A DNA stretch of 64,000 nt from Njordibacter sp937773555 (GTDB lineage: Bacteria > Pseudomonadota > Gammaproteobacteria > Pseudomonadales > Balneatricaceae). The DNA is taken from contig NZ_CP159830.1 of assembly GCF_047730085.1 (NCBI RefSeq), positions 1,116,001-1,180,000 of the forward strand, in the 5' to 3' direction. Below are positions 18,011 through 27,497 of this stretch, in pieces (position 1 is the first letter of the stretch; each line of letters starts with the position of its first letter). A program made the translations under genes and the position numbers. The notes under the pieces were generated by a model that saw only the letters and a program-made list of their open reading frames with translations, made no database searches and was not told the DNA's origin.

Positions 18011-19165
18011 ATGCACAAAAAACCCTTATCAGGTCTTACCGTAATAGAATTTGAAGGCATTGGACCATGTCCTTTGGCAGGCATGATGTTTGCTGATATG
18101 GGTGCAGATGTTATTGTTGTTGGGCGCAAAGTAAAGAACCTCAATGCGGCAAACTTTGCGCCAGAAAAAACTGCTGATGGCTTTTATCATCGTGGTAAAC
18201 GCTCCATCCAACTAGACCTCAAACAAACTGAGGGAGTAGAGCTAGCTCTAGAATTAATTGCCCGCTCGGCGATTTTGATTGAAGGCTTTAGGCCAGGGGT
18301 CATGGAGAAGCTAGGGCTGGGACCAGAGGTTTGCGAAGCGCTTAACCCAAAACTAATCTATGGTCGTTTGACGGGCTGGGGGCAAACAGGGCCGTTAGCG
18401 CAATCGGCGGGTCATGATCCTAATTTTGTAGCGCTTACTGGTGCAATGCACGCTGGCGCAAGGCCTAATCAAAAGCCTACAGTGCCATTAACTTTAGTCG
18501 GAGATGTAGGCGGTGGCACCATGATGCTTTTATGGGGCGTGATGTGTGCATTTTGGCAAGCGCAAAGCTCTGGCAAAGGGCAGGTAATAGATGCTGCCAT
18601 AACAGACGGCTGTGTTTATGCTTCTAGCCTACTATGGATGATTCATAATTCATCTCACTCTGCTGACCAAGTAGGTACTAGTTGGACCGATGGTGCTGCT
18701 CCGTGGAATGATAGTTATGTATGTTCAGATGGTCATTACATTAATATCTGTGCCTTAGAACCCAAGTTCTATGGCCTGTTATTGGCCCGTTTGGGTTTAA
18801 CCCAAACGGGCTGTTTTGAACATCAGTGGCAGGAGCAAAGTTGGCCCCAGGCACGGGTTGCTTTAAGTCAAAAGTTTGCCAGTCAAACTCGACACTATTG
18901 GTGCGGCCAATTGGAAGGAACTGACGTGTGCTTTGCACCAGTACTTAATTTTACAGAAGCCACACAACACCCACATCATAGAGCCCGCAACAATTTTATT
19001 AAGCTAGATGGCGTCACCCAGCCCGCACCAGCACCAAAAATGGATCATAACCAAGGGTTACTCAACTCTGTGCCAAGGGCTGGCCAAGACACAGCCGATG
19101 TACTAGCCCAATTAGGCATATCACCCAAACGCATTGCCCAGTTGCGGCAAGATAAGGTAGTTTAG
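18011..19165 (+). CDS. CaiB/BaiF family CoA-transferase or alpha-methylacyl-CoA racemase
   Basis: Type III CoA-transferase fold, 384 residues. GHDPNFVALTGAMHA with His135 and VGDVGGG with Asp165 match the catalytic His and Asp of alpha-methylacyl-CoA racemase, which epimerises 2-methyl branched acyl-CoAs; this is more likely than a formyl- or carnitinyl-CoA transferase. The start ATG follows GCGGGAGTACCTA. It is probably a single gene, converging with prc after a seven-base gap. Confidence 0.88.
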   Translation: MHKKPLSGLTVIEFEGIGPCPLAGMMFADMGADVIVVGRKVKNLNAANFAPEKTADGFYHRGKRSIQLDLKQTEGVELALELIARSAILIEGFRPGVMEKLGLGPEVCEALNPKLIYGRLTGWGQTGPLAQSAGHDPNFVALTGAMHAGARPNQKPTVPLTLVGDVGGGTMMLLWGVMCAFWQAQSSGKGQVIDAAITDGCVYASSLLWMIHNSSHSADQVGTSWTDGAAPWNDSYVCSDGHYINICALEPKFYGLLLARLGLTQTGCFEHQWQEQSWPQARVALSQKFASQTRHYWCGQLEGTDVCFAPVLNFTEATQHPHHRARNNFIKLDGVTQPAPAPKMDHNQGLLNSVPRAGQDTADVLAQLGISPKRIAQLRQDKVV

Positions 19166-19172
19166 GCATGGC

Positions 19173-21257
19173 TTAGCGCACCATATCAATCCAATCAGCA
19201 ATGACTCCAGCCGCTGCTAATAAACTGGGATCGCTTTGGGCGTTATCATAATTAAATTGATGATCTTCAACGTCCGTTACTGGGTCTAACTTTTGGCCAA
19301 GGCGTAATTGGTTAATACGGCTCAAATACCAATTTTGCTGGTCTTGCCAGTACTGCTGACGCTGACTCAAGTTAAGGCTAATTTGTTCTGGTCTATTACG
19401 TTGATGTTCAACAACGGCTAGGGTGTATTGCCAATCTGGGCTTTGTTGGTTGCGTTGCTCTTGCTGCGCCTGCAGCTGTGGAATAATTCGTTCAAATGCA
19501 AAGTACGTTTTGTGATCAACAGCCTTAACTTGATCCCACTGGAGAGCATGGTCTTGTGTGCTTTCACCGACTTTCGTTGGGTCATTCAAACTGGGCAAAG
19601 TGATGTCTGGGATCACACCTTTGTGTTGGGTACTCGCTCCAGAAACTCGATAAAATTTTGCTTGGGTGAACTTGATCTGGCCGCTAGTGAGATCACCAAA
19701 TGTTTGCACCGTGCCTTTACCATAGGTCTGGCTGCCAACAATTAAAGCCCGTTTGTAATCTTGCATTGCTGCTGCAAAAATTTCTGAAGCAGAGGCACTG
19801 TAGCGATTAACTAGAACCACTAGGGGGCCGGTGTAGGCCAAAAATGGGTTACGGTCTATCTGTTTTTCGATCACTCCATTGGCATAGCGAACCTGAACTG
19901 TGGTGCCGGTCTCAATAAACAGCCCAGTGAGTTGATTCGCCTCTCGCAACGAACCACCACCATTGTTGCGCAAGTCAACAATAATGCCACTAACAGATTC
20001 CTCATTTAGCTCTTGGATAAGTTCATATACGTCCCGAGTAGAGCTACGATAGTTGGGGTCACCTTGCTTTGCAGCAGCAAAGTCCATATAAAAAGTTGGT
20101 AAGGTAATTATACCAAATTTGCGGGTGCCCTCCTTAGTCGGTAACTCAATCACTGACTTCTTAGCGGCTTGATCATCTAGCTCAACTTTGTTGCGGCGAA
20201 TTTGAATCGTTTTTTTGGTTTGCTGCAAGTCGCCACCTGGAATAATCTGCAAATTAATAAGTGAGCCTTTTGGCCCTCTTATTTGGTCAACAACATCATC
20301 TAAGCGCCACCCTAGTATTTCCTGCATCGCTTCGCCATCTTGCGCTACACCAACGATGTAATCTGAGGCCTGCAAGTCGCCAGCTTTATCAGCTGGACCG
20401 CCAGCCACTAAACGAACTACCTTAGTGAACTCATCATCCCGCTGCAGCACAGCTCCAATGCCTTCCAAAGATAAGCTCATGTCGATATTAAAGTCTTCCA
20501 CTTTGCGTGGCGAAAGGTATGAGGTGTGCGGGTCTGTAACTGTGGTAATACTGTTACTCACCGCTTCATAGGCGTCTCGAAGTTCCACTTGAACTACACG
20601 TTTGCGCATCGTGGTATAGCGCTTTAGCAACCGTTGCTTAATTTGATCAGCCGTTTCACTATCTAATTGGCCGTTTATAAACTCGTTTTTCAGTTGTTTG
20701 CGCCAAATGTCTCTAATAGCTGCCAAATTTTCTAAGCGAGGATCATCAAACGGTGTTGTGCTGATGTTTTCAAGCAGTTCAAAGTTAAACATAGGGCCTT
20801 CACTGGATAATAAGGTCAAGCTGTAGTCTATGAATGCTAGGCGTCTTTGTTGTAATAAATTGTACAGCTGGCCCATAGCAACCAAATCACCTTTTAATAA
20901 AAGGTCGTCAAGTTCACTATTAAGGTAATTAAATGGTGCTAAGTCAGCTTTGCTAAAGTAAATGTGTTGAGGGTCGAGAAGCGTTAAATACCTGGTAAAC
21001 ACATCAGTGGCAAACTGGTCGTTAACTTCCCTAGGGGAATAGTGCTGACGACCTAATAACTCAATAATTTCTTGGGCCAACAAACCCTGTTTCTCAGTGA
21101 ACTTAATCTGCACTGGTGTTTCAGTTGGGCTAGTTTGTGCTATGGCAAACGGCACCACTATAAGGCTTACTAAAAATACCACCTTAGGGAAGGTTTGGCG
21201 CCAATAAGCAGCTGTGAAAGGGATGTACAAAGCAGTCAAAAAAGTATCAGGAGTCAT
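19173..21257 (-). CDS. prc: Tail-specific (carboxy-terminal processing) protease
   Basis: Periplasmic serine protease of family S41A (Prc/Tsp), which cleaves proteins with apolar C-termini and processes peptidoglycan enzymes. A hydrophobic signal or anchor near residues 22-40 (start at ATG 21257), then the N-terminal helical domain, a PDZ domain (about 240-320, SLEGIGAVLQ) and the catalytic SASASEIFAAA and YGKGTVQ with the Ser-Lys dyad. The closing DUF3340 region is also present. The 694 residues are close to E. coli Prc (682). A longer reading from TTG 21299 is possible but adds only a weak N-terminus. Confidence 0.94.
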   Translation of the reverse strand: MTPDTFLTALYIPFTAAYWRQTFPKVVFLVSLIVVPFAIAQTSPTETPVQIKFTEKQGLLAQEIIELLGRQHYSPREVNDQFATDVFTRYLTLLDPQHIYFSKADLAPFNYLNSELDDLLLKGDLVAMGQLYNLLQQRRLAFIDYSLTLLSSEGPMFNFELLENISTTPFDDPRLENLAAIRDIWRKQLKNEFINGQLDSETADQIKQRLLKRYTTMRKRVVQVELRDAYEAVSNSITTVTDPHTSYLSPRKVEDFNIDMSLSLEGIGAVLQRDDEFTKVVRLVAGGPADKAGDLQASDYIVGVAQDGEAMQEILGWRLDDVVDQIRGPKGSLINLQIIPGGDLQQTKKTIQIRRNKVELDDQAAKKSVIELPTKEGTRKFGIITLPTFYMDFAAAKQGDPNYRSSTRDVYELIQELNEESVSGIIVDLRNNGGGSLREANQLTGLFIETGTTVQVRYANGVIEKQIDRNPFLAYTGPLVVLVNRYSASASEIFAAAMQDYKRALIVGSQTYGKGTVQTFGDLTSGQIKFTQAKFYRVSGASTQHKGVIPDITLPSLNDPTKVGESTQDHALQWDQVKAVDHKTYFAFERIIPQLQAQQEQRNQQSPDWQYTLAVVEHQRNRPEQISLNLSQRQQYWQDQQNWYLSRINQLRLGQKLDPVTDVEDHQFNYDNAQSDPSLLAAAGVIADWIDMVR

Positions 21258-21457
21258 AAATAGTATGAAGACCTTTAGTAAGCCAATGGGGTTTAACAAC
21301 GAAATCTCATTGACCCTATACTAGCTTGATTTTAGTGAGCTTTTCAAACGTCTAGAGCGAATTGAAGCTAATTTAGCCAATGCTTTACAGAATCGTTACG
21401 TTTGCAGCCCAGAATGTGGCAATATTAGCCCTTTGTAACGAAGGAACAAGCAAAACC

Positions 21458-22744
21458 ATGCCAAAACAAGCCTATCTCAGTGGACTGATGAGTTTTATTA
21501 GTGACTCACCAACACCCTTTCATGCTGTTGCTTCAATGGCCAGCCAATTAAGTGCTGCTGGTTATTACCAGCTCAAAGTGGCGAACACTTGGCATTTAAA
21601 AGCTGGAGGGCGTTATTTTATTACTCGTAATGATTCAACTATTGTGGCTTTTCAGTTACCTAAAGACAATGCTCTGCAGCGGCTACACATGGTGGGTGCT
21701 CATACAGATAGCCCGTGTTTAAAGGTAAAGCCTAACCCAGAAATAAGATGTAAAGGCTATCACCAGTTGGGTGTGGAGGTATATGGCGGGGCATTGTTAC
21801 ATCCATGGTTTGACCGCGATCTGTCTTTAGCTGGCAGAGTGGTTTGTCGTGATGCCAAGGGTTGCCTAGTGAGCCACCTGATAGATTTTAAGCGCCCAGT
21901 GGCATGTATTCCAAGTCTAGCCATACATTTAGACCGTGAGGCTAACAAAGGCCATACTGTGAACCCACAAACAGATCTGCCTGTGTTACTCGGACAGGCC
22001 TTGGGTGATGATTTTAATCTACGCTCACTGCTGGAGCACGAGTTAAACGCTAATGGGCAGTCTGTGGAGCAGGTGATTGATTATGAGTTAAGTTTCTATG
22101 ACGTTCAGGCCCCAGCTTTAGTGGGACTAAAGCTGGAGTTTCTAGCAGCGGCAAGATTAGATAACTTATTAAGCTGTTACATAGGGTTAACAGCCATGCT
22201 AGATGCTGAAACTGATCAGGGTATGTTATTGATCTGTAATGATCATGAAGAGGTCGGCAGTCAGTCAGCCGAGGGGGCTCAGGGTAGTTTTTTAATGTCT
22301 GTGCTGCAGCGCATCTACCCAACGGCTGAACTACTGCATCAAGTGTTAGATGCATCCACTTTTATTTCGGCTGACAATGCACATGGGGTCCATCCCAACT
22401 TTACTAATAAACATGATGACCAGCACGGGCCTAAGTTAAATCAAGGGCCAGTAATTAAAGTCAACGCAAACCAGCGCTATGCTACGAATGCAGTGACTAG
22501 TGCAATGGTAAAAGAGCTGGCTGCCCAAATCGGATTGCCTATCCAAACCTTTGTGGTGCGCAGCGACATGAGCTGTGGCAGCACCATAGGGCCTATTACT
22601 GCGGCTCAGCTCGGTGTGCGCACATTAGACTTGGGAGTGCCCACGTTTGCAATGCACTCCATACGCGAGCTTGCTGGCAGTGCTGATGCACAAATCACCC
22701 ATAATTTACTAACAAGGTTCTTTGAGACACAACTAATTCTCTAG
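21458..22744 (+). CDS. apeB: M18 family aminopeptidase
   Basis: Zinc-dependent aminopeptidase of family M18 (aspartyl aminopeptidase type), cytosolic. Metal and catalytic motifs: GAHTDSPCLKVKP, AARLDNLLSCY, CNDHEEVGSQSAEGA, ISADNAHGVHPN and the C-terminal TFAMHSIRELAG. With start ATG 21458 (behind AAGGAACAAG) the product has 428 residues, as in Pseudomonas ApeB; 26 further in-frame codons upstream lack conservation. It converges with sulA. Confidence 0.94.
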   Translation: MPKQAYLSGLMSFISDSPTPFHAVASMASQLSAAGYYQLKVANTWHLKAGGRYFITRNDSTIVAFQLPKDNALQRLHMVGAHTDSPCLKVKPNPEIRCKGYHQLGVEVYGGALLHPWFDRDLSLAGRVVCRDAKGCLVSHLIDFKRPVACIPSLAIHLDREANKGHTVNPQTDLPVLLGQALGDDFNLRSLLEHELNANGQSVEQVIDYELSFYDVQAPALVGLKLEFLAAARLDNLLSCYIGLTAMLDAETDQGMLLICNDHEEVGSQSAEGAQGSFLMSVLQRIYPTAELLHQVLDASTFISADNAHGVHPNFTNKHDDQHGPKLNQGPVIKVNANQRYATNAVTSAMVKELAAQIGLPIQTFVVRSDMSCGSTIGPITAAQLGVRTLDLGVPTFAMHSIRELAGSADAQITHNLLTRFFETQLIL

Positions 22745-22751
22745 ATGTTAT

Positions 22752-23210
22752 TTACTGGTGCCTAATTAAAAAAGCCCGGCTGTTACCAAGCTCTGCAGCC
22801 TGAGCTAAATCGTTAAGTTGGTTTTCAGCAAGGGAGCCAAACCAACTAATAACAGTGTGGCAAGTGCCACTCTTTAACGCTTGCTTGGCTAGGCTCATGG
22901 TGTCGTGGTGGGAATCAGGTTTTAATAAGATGATTTTATCCAAGTCAAACCCAGCAGCCCTTAGTTGGGCTTTAGGCAATAACCTAGGCGGTGCAACCCA
23001 AGCTAACCAACGTTGGTCATGGCTGAGTTGTGCAAGTAATGGTAGCAATGTCTGCACATTGTTCCAGGCCTCACCGCGCATAATGATTTCTGTGATGCTA
23101 CTAAGATCTTGTGCAGGTGTATGTTCTTCTTGAGCCCAGAGATCTAGCTGATGTTCTGCTAAAATTCCCTCGATGTTAGTCTCAGTTTTTTGCTGCTGTT
23201 GTCGCATCAT
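22752..23210 (-). CDS. sulA: SulA-like cell division inhibitor
   Basis: SOS-induced inhibitor that binds FtsZ and blocks septation during DNA damage. The 152-residue product shows the SulA core: ITEIIMRGEAWN, LLPLLAQLSHDQRWLAWVAPP, GFDLDKIILL and LKSGTCHTVISW. It follows lexA by 18 bases on the same strand behind AAGGAGAG, the lexA-sulA operon typical of Pseudomonas relatives. Expression should follow the LexA sites upstream of lexA. Confidence 0.93.
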   Translation of the reverse strand: MMRQQQQKTETNIEGILAEHQLDLWAQEEHTPAQDLSSITEIIMRGEAWNNVQTLLPLLAQLSHDQRWLAWVAPPRLLPKAQLRAAGFDLDKIILLKPDSHHDTMSLAKQALKSGTCHTVISWFGSLAENQLNDLAQAAELGNSRAFLIRHQ

Positions 23211-23228
23211 TTTGGCTCTCCTTCTGGT

Positions 23229-23837
23229 TTAGTTACCACGGCGTATGACACCGACACTTAATCCTTCAATGCTTAAGTGTTGGTGCGTAAGGTCTACTTC
23301 TATGGGTGAAAAATCTGGATTTTCTGCAATCAGTTGCACGTGGTTACCATTGCGTTGAAAACGTTTAACAGTAACCTCATCGTTTAGGCGTGCCACTACA
23401 ACTTGTCCATTTCTGGCTTGATCTGTTTTATGCACGGCTAATAAATCGCCATCATAAATACCGATGTCTTTCATCGACATTCCACTCACTTTAAGTAAGT
23501 AGTCTGCCTTCGGATAAAATAGATTTTCTGGAATTGCGCAATAGTCGCTGATGTGTTCTTGCGCTAGCAGTGGGCTACCAGCGGCTACCATGCCAATAAT
23601 GGGCAGTCCAAGGTCTACTTCATGCATATCGGGCACTCGTATACCTCGAGAAGCACCCGGAATGATCTCAATTGCACCTTTACGGGCTAGGGCTTTTATA
23701 TGTTCTTCTGCAGCATTAGGTGACTTGAAACCCAGTTCTTTAGCAATTTCTGCCCGAGTCGGTGGGTAACCTGTATCATTAATGTAGTTGCGAATACAGT
23801 CGAGTACTTGATCTTGGCGTGGGGTCAACTTAATCAT
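23229..23837 (-). CDS. lexA: LexA repressor
   Basis: SOS master repressor. N-terminal winged helix-turn-helix (about residues 1-65, with PPTRAEIAKELGF), a hinge holding the Ala86-Gly87 self-cleavage bond, and the C-terminal peptidase domain with Ser121 (VSGMSM) and Lys158 (DEVTVKRF). The 202 residues are standard. A GAGG motif precedes ATG 23837. Two LexA-box-like sites lie 30-66 bases upstream, so autoregulation is expected. It is divergent from dinG. Confidence 0.98.
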   Translation of the reverse strand: MIKLTPRQDQVLDCIRNYINDTGYPPTRAEIAKELGFKSPNAAEEHIKALARKGAIEIIPGASRGIRVPDMHEVDLGLPIIGMVAAGSPLLAQEHISDYCAIPENLFYPKADYLLKVSGMSMKDIGIYDGDLLAVHKTDQARNGQVVVARLNDEVTVKRFQRNGNHVQLIAENPDFSPIEVDLTHQHLSIEGLSVGVIRRGN

Positions 23838-23866
23838 ATTACGTCCTCTAACACATACTAGATATG

Positions 23867-23882
23867 CTGGTTGTTTGTACAG
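23867..23882. promoter_or_regulatory. LexA box (distal pair member)
   Basis: CTGG-TTGTTTGT-ACAG fits the gammaproteobacterial SOS consensus CTGT-N8-ACAG with one mismatch. It lies 30 bases upstream of the lexA start and three bases from a second, stronger box. A pair of boxes upstream of lexA is also known in E. coli. Confidence 0.75.
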
Positions 23883-23885
23883 TTA

Positions 23886-23901
23886 CTGTATATAATACCA
23901 G
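23886..23901. promoter_or_regulatory. LexA box overlapping the lexA and dinG promoters
   Basis: CTGT-ATATAATA-CCAG has one mismatch to CTGT-N8-ACAG and sits in a 20-base symmetrical TACTG...CAGTA context (23884-23903). It overlaps the predicted minus-strand -10 of lexA and a perfect plus-strand TATAAT (23891-23896) pointing toward dinG, so one site could repress both directions. Confidence 0.85.
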
Positions 23902-23919
23902 TAATATTGACGCTGGCAA
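23890..23919 (-). promoter_or_regulatory. Predicted lexA-sulA promoter
   Basis: Read on the minus strand, TTGCCA (23919-23914) and TTATAT (23895-23890) are separated by 18 bases, a reasonable sigma-70 promoter. The -10 lies inside the stronger LexA box, giving a simple repression mechanism. Confidence 0.6.
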
Positions 23920-24014
23920 GTTTTATTTTCCCTAGCGGTTTTTCTGTCAGCTTTTAAGGCTAAAATGGTGTACCCTGATGACCGATTATTCGATGCTAAC
24001 AAAGAGCTTCTTCC

Positions 24015-26144
24015 GTGTCTGATTCTGTTTCTGTAAAACAAGATATACAACAACTTTACCGTCAGCTTATTAAGCAGCTAGACCTGAAACCTCGATGGGG
24101 TCAAAAACAAATGATAGCGACTGTGGCTAATCATTTTTTGGCAATCGATATGGATGCTGATGGCCATCGCCGAGATGATAATCCGGTGTGCTTGGTAGAA
24201 GCGGGTACAGGTACGGGAAAAACCCTAGCCTATATGGTGGCCTGTCTGCCTATAGCTAAAGCTTTAGACAAAAAATTAGTTATTTCAACAGCAACTATCG
24301 CCCTACAAGAACAAATTGTACAAAAAGATCTGCCGGCCCTTAAAAAACATGGTGGTTATGATTTTGATTTTCAATTAGCAAAAGGCCGGCGAAGATACCT
24401 GTGTGTATCTAGGTTAGACCAAGCCTTATCACAAAATGCCGCTATTGACCCAACCCAGGCGCTGTTTGAGGATGAGTTAGCCCTAAAGCTAGATGCGCAA
24501 CAACAAACTTTGTATAAAGATATGGTAGTGCAACTTGGCAGTAATCAATGGGATGGCGACCGTGATGCCTGGAAAGACTCCTTGGCAGAGGATCATTGGC
24601 GGCCAATTACGACAGATCACAAAGGTTGCACTAACCGCCGTTGTAGCCATTTTAGTCAGTGCCCATTTTTTAAAGCTAGAGATGGTTTAGAACAGTCTGA
24701 TTGCATTGTTACTAATCATGACTTGGTTTTAGCAGATCTAGCTTTAGGAGGGGGTGCTATTTTGCCAGCACCAGAAGACACTATTTATATCTTTGATGAA
24801 GGTCATCATTTAGCGGATAAAACCCTAAAACAGTTCACCCATCAGCAAGGTATTCGCCAACTTAGTCGCTGGTACGGGCAAACGCGCTCGGGCTTAAAAA
24901 AGTTTTTAAAAGAATGGCAGGGGGGTGGTAAAGGTGCTCAACTCAGTGGGCAGGTAAAGGACCATCTGCAAGGGCTTGAGCAGCAACTCATTAGCGTTGA
25001 GCAATTCTTAGACCAGTCGGCATTTAGGCCCCAGGATGGTTACCAGCAGCAAGAAAATTATCGTTTTTCACAAGGCATAGTGCCAACCGAGCTAGTACAA
25101 ATTAGTCATGATATGGGCCTCAGTAGTGCCCGCTTAGCAAGAGACTTAGGCGCCTTACACGCGTTGATGGACGATGTCGTTAAAGGTGATCAAAACGGTT
25201 TGCCTAAAGACCAAGCGGAGAACTACCTTGCAGCCTTTGGGGTATTACAACAAAACGCTGAGCAACAGCTAAGTTTATGGCAAGCCTATGCTAAAGTTGA
25301 CCAAGAGGGTGAAGTGCCCATGGCACGGTGGCTACAGTATTGGCAAACACCAGAGCGTGTGGATTTAGAGATGTCAGCAAGTCCTATAATGGCGGCTGAA
25401 CTGCTGCAAAAAAACTTATGGCAACGATGTTATGGAGCCTTGTTAACATCCGCTACCCTCACTGCTTTGGGCCGCTTTGACCGCATTATAACCCATGCTG
25501 GTTTAAACCCTAGTAGCACGATGCTGGCTGTTGCCAGCCCCTTTGATTTCTCTAAATCACAGATCTGTGTCCCCAAAGAGGCGATTGAGCCAGGGCCAGA
25601 GGGCGTGTTTGTGGATCATTTGATTGTAGGGCTTAAAGCTCAGTTAAATCAGGCTGAAGCCAGCTTAGTGTTGTTTACTTCACGGCGTGTAATGCAGTTG
25701 GTTTTTGAGGGTATGGACGGTCTATGGCAGGATTTAATTTTGCAGCAAGGTGAATCTTCTAAGCAACGTCTATTGGACCAACACAAACAACGTATCGATG
25801 AAGGAGAGGGCAGTATTTTGTTTGGCCTGGCCAGTTTTGCTGAAGGTATCGATCTACCTGGCAATTACCTAACTCACGTAGTAATAACACGGCTACCATT
25901 TACGGTGCCAGACCGCCCCGTGCCATCAGCTCTTGCTGAGTGGATCGAGAAGTCTGGTGGTAATAGTTTTGCTGAACTATCGGTGCCAGAAGCAAGTGTT
26001 AGGCTAGTGCAAGCCACAGGTCGTTTGCTGCGCAAAGAAGAAGATAAAGGCCGCATTACTATTTTGGACAAACGTATCTTAAGTAAACGCTATGGCCAAC
26101 AGCTTTTGCAGGCGTTACCGCCTTATCATCGGCAGTTTAGTTAA
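24015..26144 (+). CDS. dinG: ATP-dependent DNA helicase DinG
   Basis: XPD-like superfamily 2 helicase with an iron-sulfur cluster, unwinding 5'-3' and resolving R-loops and G-quadruplexes. Walker A EAGTGTGKT (about residues 60-68), the four cluster cysteines in RRYLC and CTNRRCSHFSQC, the DEGH box IFDEGHHLAD, and C-terminal motifs ATGRLLR. The length of 709 is close to E. coli DinG (716). The start is GTG 24015. It is divergent from lexA with LexA boxes between; the leader would be about 110 bases. dinG is SOS-induced in E. coli, and the same is inferred here. Confidence 0.95.
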   Translation: MSDSVSVKQDIQQLYRQLIKQLDLKPRWGQKQMIATVANHFLAIDMDADGHRRDDNPVCLVEAGTGTGKTLAYMVACLPIAKALDKKLVISTATIALQEQIVQKDLPALKKHGGYDFDFQLAKGRRRYLCVSRLDQALSQNAAIDPTQALFEDELALKLDAQQQTLYKDMVVQLGSNQWDGDRDAWKDSLAEDHWRPITTDHKGCTNRRCSHFSQCPFFKARDGLEQSDCIVTNHDLVLADLALGGGAILPAPEDTIYIFDEGHHLADKTLKQFTHQQGIRQLSRWYGQTRSGLKKFLKEWQGGGKGAQLSGQVKDHLQGLEQQLISVEQFLDQSAFRPQDGYQQQENYRFSQGIVPTELVQISHDMGLSSARLARDLGALHALMDDVVKGDQNGLPKDQAENYLAAFGVLQQNAEQQLSLWQAYAKVDQEGEVPMARWLQYWQTPERVDLEMSASPIMAAELLQKNLWQRCYGALLTSATLTALGRFDRIITHAGLNPSSTMLAVASPFDFSKSQICVPKEAIEPGPEGVFVDHLIVGLKAQLNQAEASLVLFTSRRVMQLVFEGMDGLWQDLILQQGESSKQRLLDQHKQRIDEGEGSILFGLASFAEGIDLPGNYLTHVVITRLPFTVPDRPVPSALAEWIEKSGGNSFAELSVPEASVRLVQATGRLLRKEEDKGRITILDKRILSKRYGQQLLQALPPYHRQFS

Positions 26145-26200
26145 TGAACGATTAAGGCTAATTAAAGGTGTTTTGTGTAATGGTCTCAAACTCTCTATAC

Positions 26201-26230
26201 TGCCTCGTTGAAGTTTATCTTAACGAGGCA
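26201..26230. promoter_or_regulatory. Inverted repeat abutting the rhlB-like start codon
   Basis: Arms TGCCTCGTT (26201-26209) and AACGAGGCA (26222-26230) are perfect complements; a G-T pair could extend the stem inward. The right arm contains the GAGG that would act as ribosome binding site and the first base of the annotated ATG. In mRNA the hairpin would hide the initiation signal, suggesting translational control. A TATACT (26196-26201) just upstream could instead be a -10 element. Confidence 0.55.
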
Positions 26231-27486
26231 TGCTCGCCTCTCAATGGAAAATCACCTTGAAATCAAATGATTCAAAAGCCTCTGGTTTAAACTGGTCGCT
26301 GGACGATTTTATCGTCCCACAGGAGGAGGGCAAAACCCGCTTTCATGATTTAGATTTGCCCGACCAAGTGATGCAGGGTATTGCGGCGTTGGGATATGAA
26401 TACTGTAGCCCAATACAGGCATTAACCTTGCCTGAATCTCTGGCTGGAAAAGATATTACCGGGAAAGCACAGACTGGCTCAGGAAAAACAGCTGCATTTT
26501 TACTCAGTATTATTACTGACTTTTTAGATTTTCCCATAGAAGGTCCTCGTCGATTAGGTACTCCAAGAGCGCTTATTGTTGCTCCCACCCGAGAGTTGGT
26601 AATGCAAATAGCCAGTGACGCTGAGGACCTTACACGTTTTTGCGATGTCAACGTTCAGCAACTTGTTGGTGGCATGGATTTTGAAGTACAGCAAAAGCAA
26701 CTACAAAAGCAGCATACTGACATCATGGTGGCTACACCGGGTCGGTTGTTAGATTTTTGTCGCCGAGGGCATGTCAATCTGCGTGAAGTGGAAGTGATCG
26801 TCTTGGATGAAGCTGATCGGATGTTGAGTATGGGCTTTATCCCAGATGTGCGGGCTATTATTCGTCAAACACCAAAAAAAGAAGATCGCCAAACTTTGTT
26901 ATTTAGTGCTACTTTTAGCGAACAGATATTACGCTTGGCAGAACAATGGACTTTTGAGCCTGTGCATGTGGAAATTGAGTCTGACGACCTAGCTTCTGCC
27001 ACTGTAGAGCAGCGTTTCTTTTCTGTAGCCCGCGCTGATAAATATAAAGTGTTGCTAAATTGCTTAAAAACAATGGGCGTAGAGCGTGCGATTGTATTTG
27101 CTAACCGGCGTCATATTACCCGTGATTTAGCTGAAAAGTTGCAAAAAGACGGCATTAAAAGTGCCCTTTTGTCGGGTGAAGTTGCGCAAGTCAAACGGGT
27201 TAAAACCCTAGAGCGCTTCCGCAGTGGCGATACACCTATTTTAGTCGCTACGGATGTAGCAGGCCGAGGCATCCATGTGGATGGTGTAACTCATGTTTTT
27301 AACTATGATCTGCCAGAAGAAATAGAAGACTATGTGCACCGTATAGGACGCACTGGCCGAGCAGGAGCTTCTGGGATTTCAATTAGCTTTGCCTCAGAAG
27401 ATGATGCCTTCATAATGCCTGACCTAGAACAGATGCTGGGAAAACGTTTAGACTGCGAACCGACACCTAGCGAACTGTTAGTTTAA
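26230..27486 (+). CDS. rhlB: DEAD-box ATP-dependent RNA helicase, RhlB-like
   Basis: RNA helicase with the full motif set: Q-motif region SPIQALTLP, AQTGSGKT, PTRELVMQ, TPGRLLD, DEAD (about residues 195-198), SAT, and the C-terminal HRIGRTGRAG. Closest in pattern to RhlB (FNYDLPEEIEDYVHRIGRTGRAGASG), the RNA degradosome helicase. Unlike E. coli RhlB it has no Arg-rich C-terminal tail and carries a roughly 35-residue N-terminal extension, so RNase E contact may differ. The start codon lies at the foot of a strong hairpin, making the exact start less certain. gpsA follows after 11 bases. Confidence 0.86.
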   Translation: MLASQWKITLKSNDSKASGLNWSLDDFIVPQEEGKTRFHDLDLPDQVMQGIAALGYEYCSPIQALTLPESLAGKDITGKAQTGSGKTAAFLLSIITDFLDFPIEGPRRLGTPRALIVAPTRELVMQIASDAEDLTRFCDVNVQQLVGGMDFEVQQKQLQKQHTDIMVATPGRLLDFCRRGHVNLREVEVIVLDEADRMLSMGFIPDVRAIIRQTPKKEDRQTLLFSATFSEQILRLAEQWTFEPVHVEIESDDLASATVEQRFFSVARADKYKVLLNCLKTMGVERAIVFANRRHITRDLAEKLQKDGIKSALLSGEVAQVKRVKTLERFRSGDTPILVATDVAGRGIHVDGVTHVFNYDLPEEIEDYVHRIGRTGRAGASGISISFASEDDAFIMPDLEQMLGKRLDCEPTPSELLV

Positions 27487-27497
27487 TAGGTGTCGCA

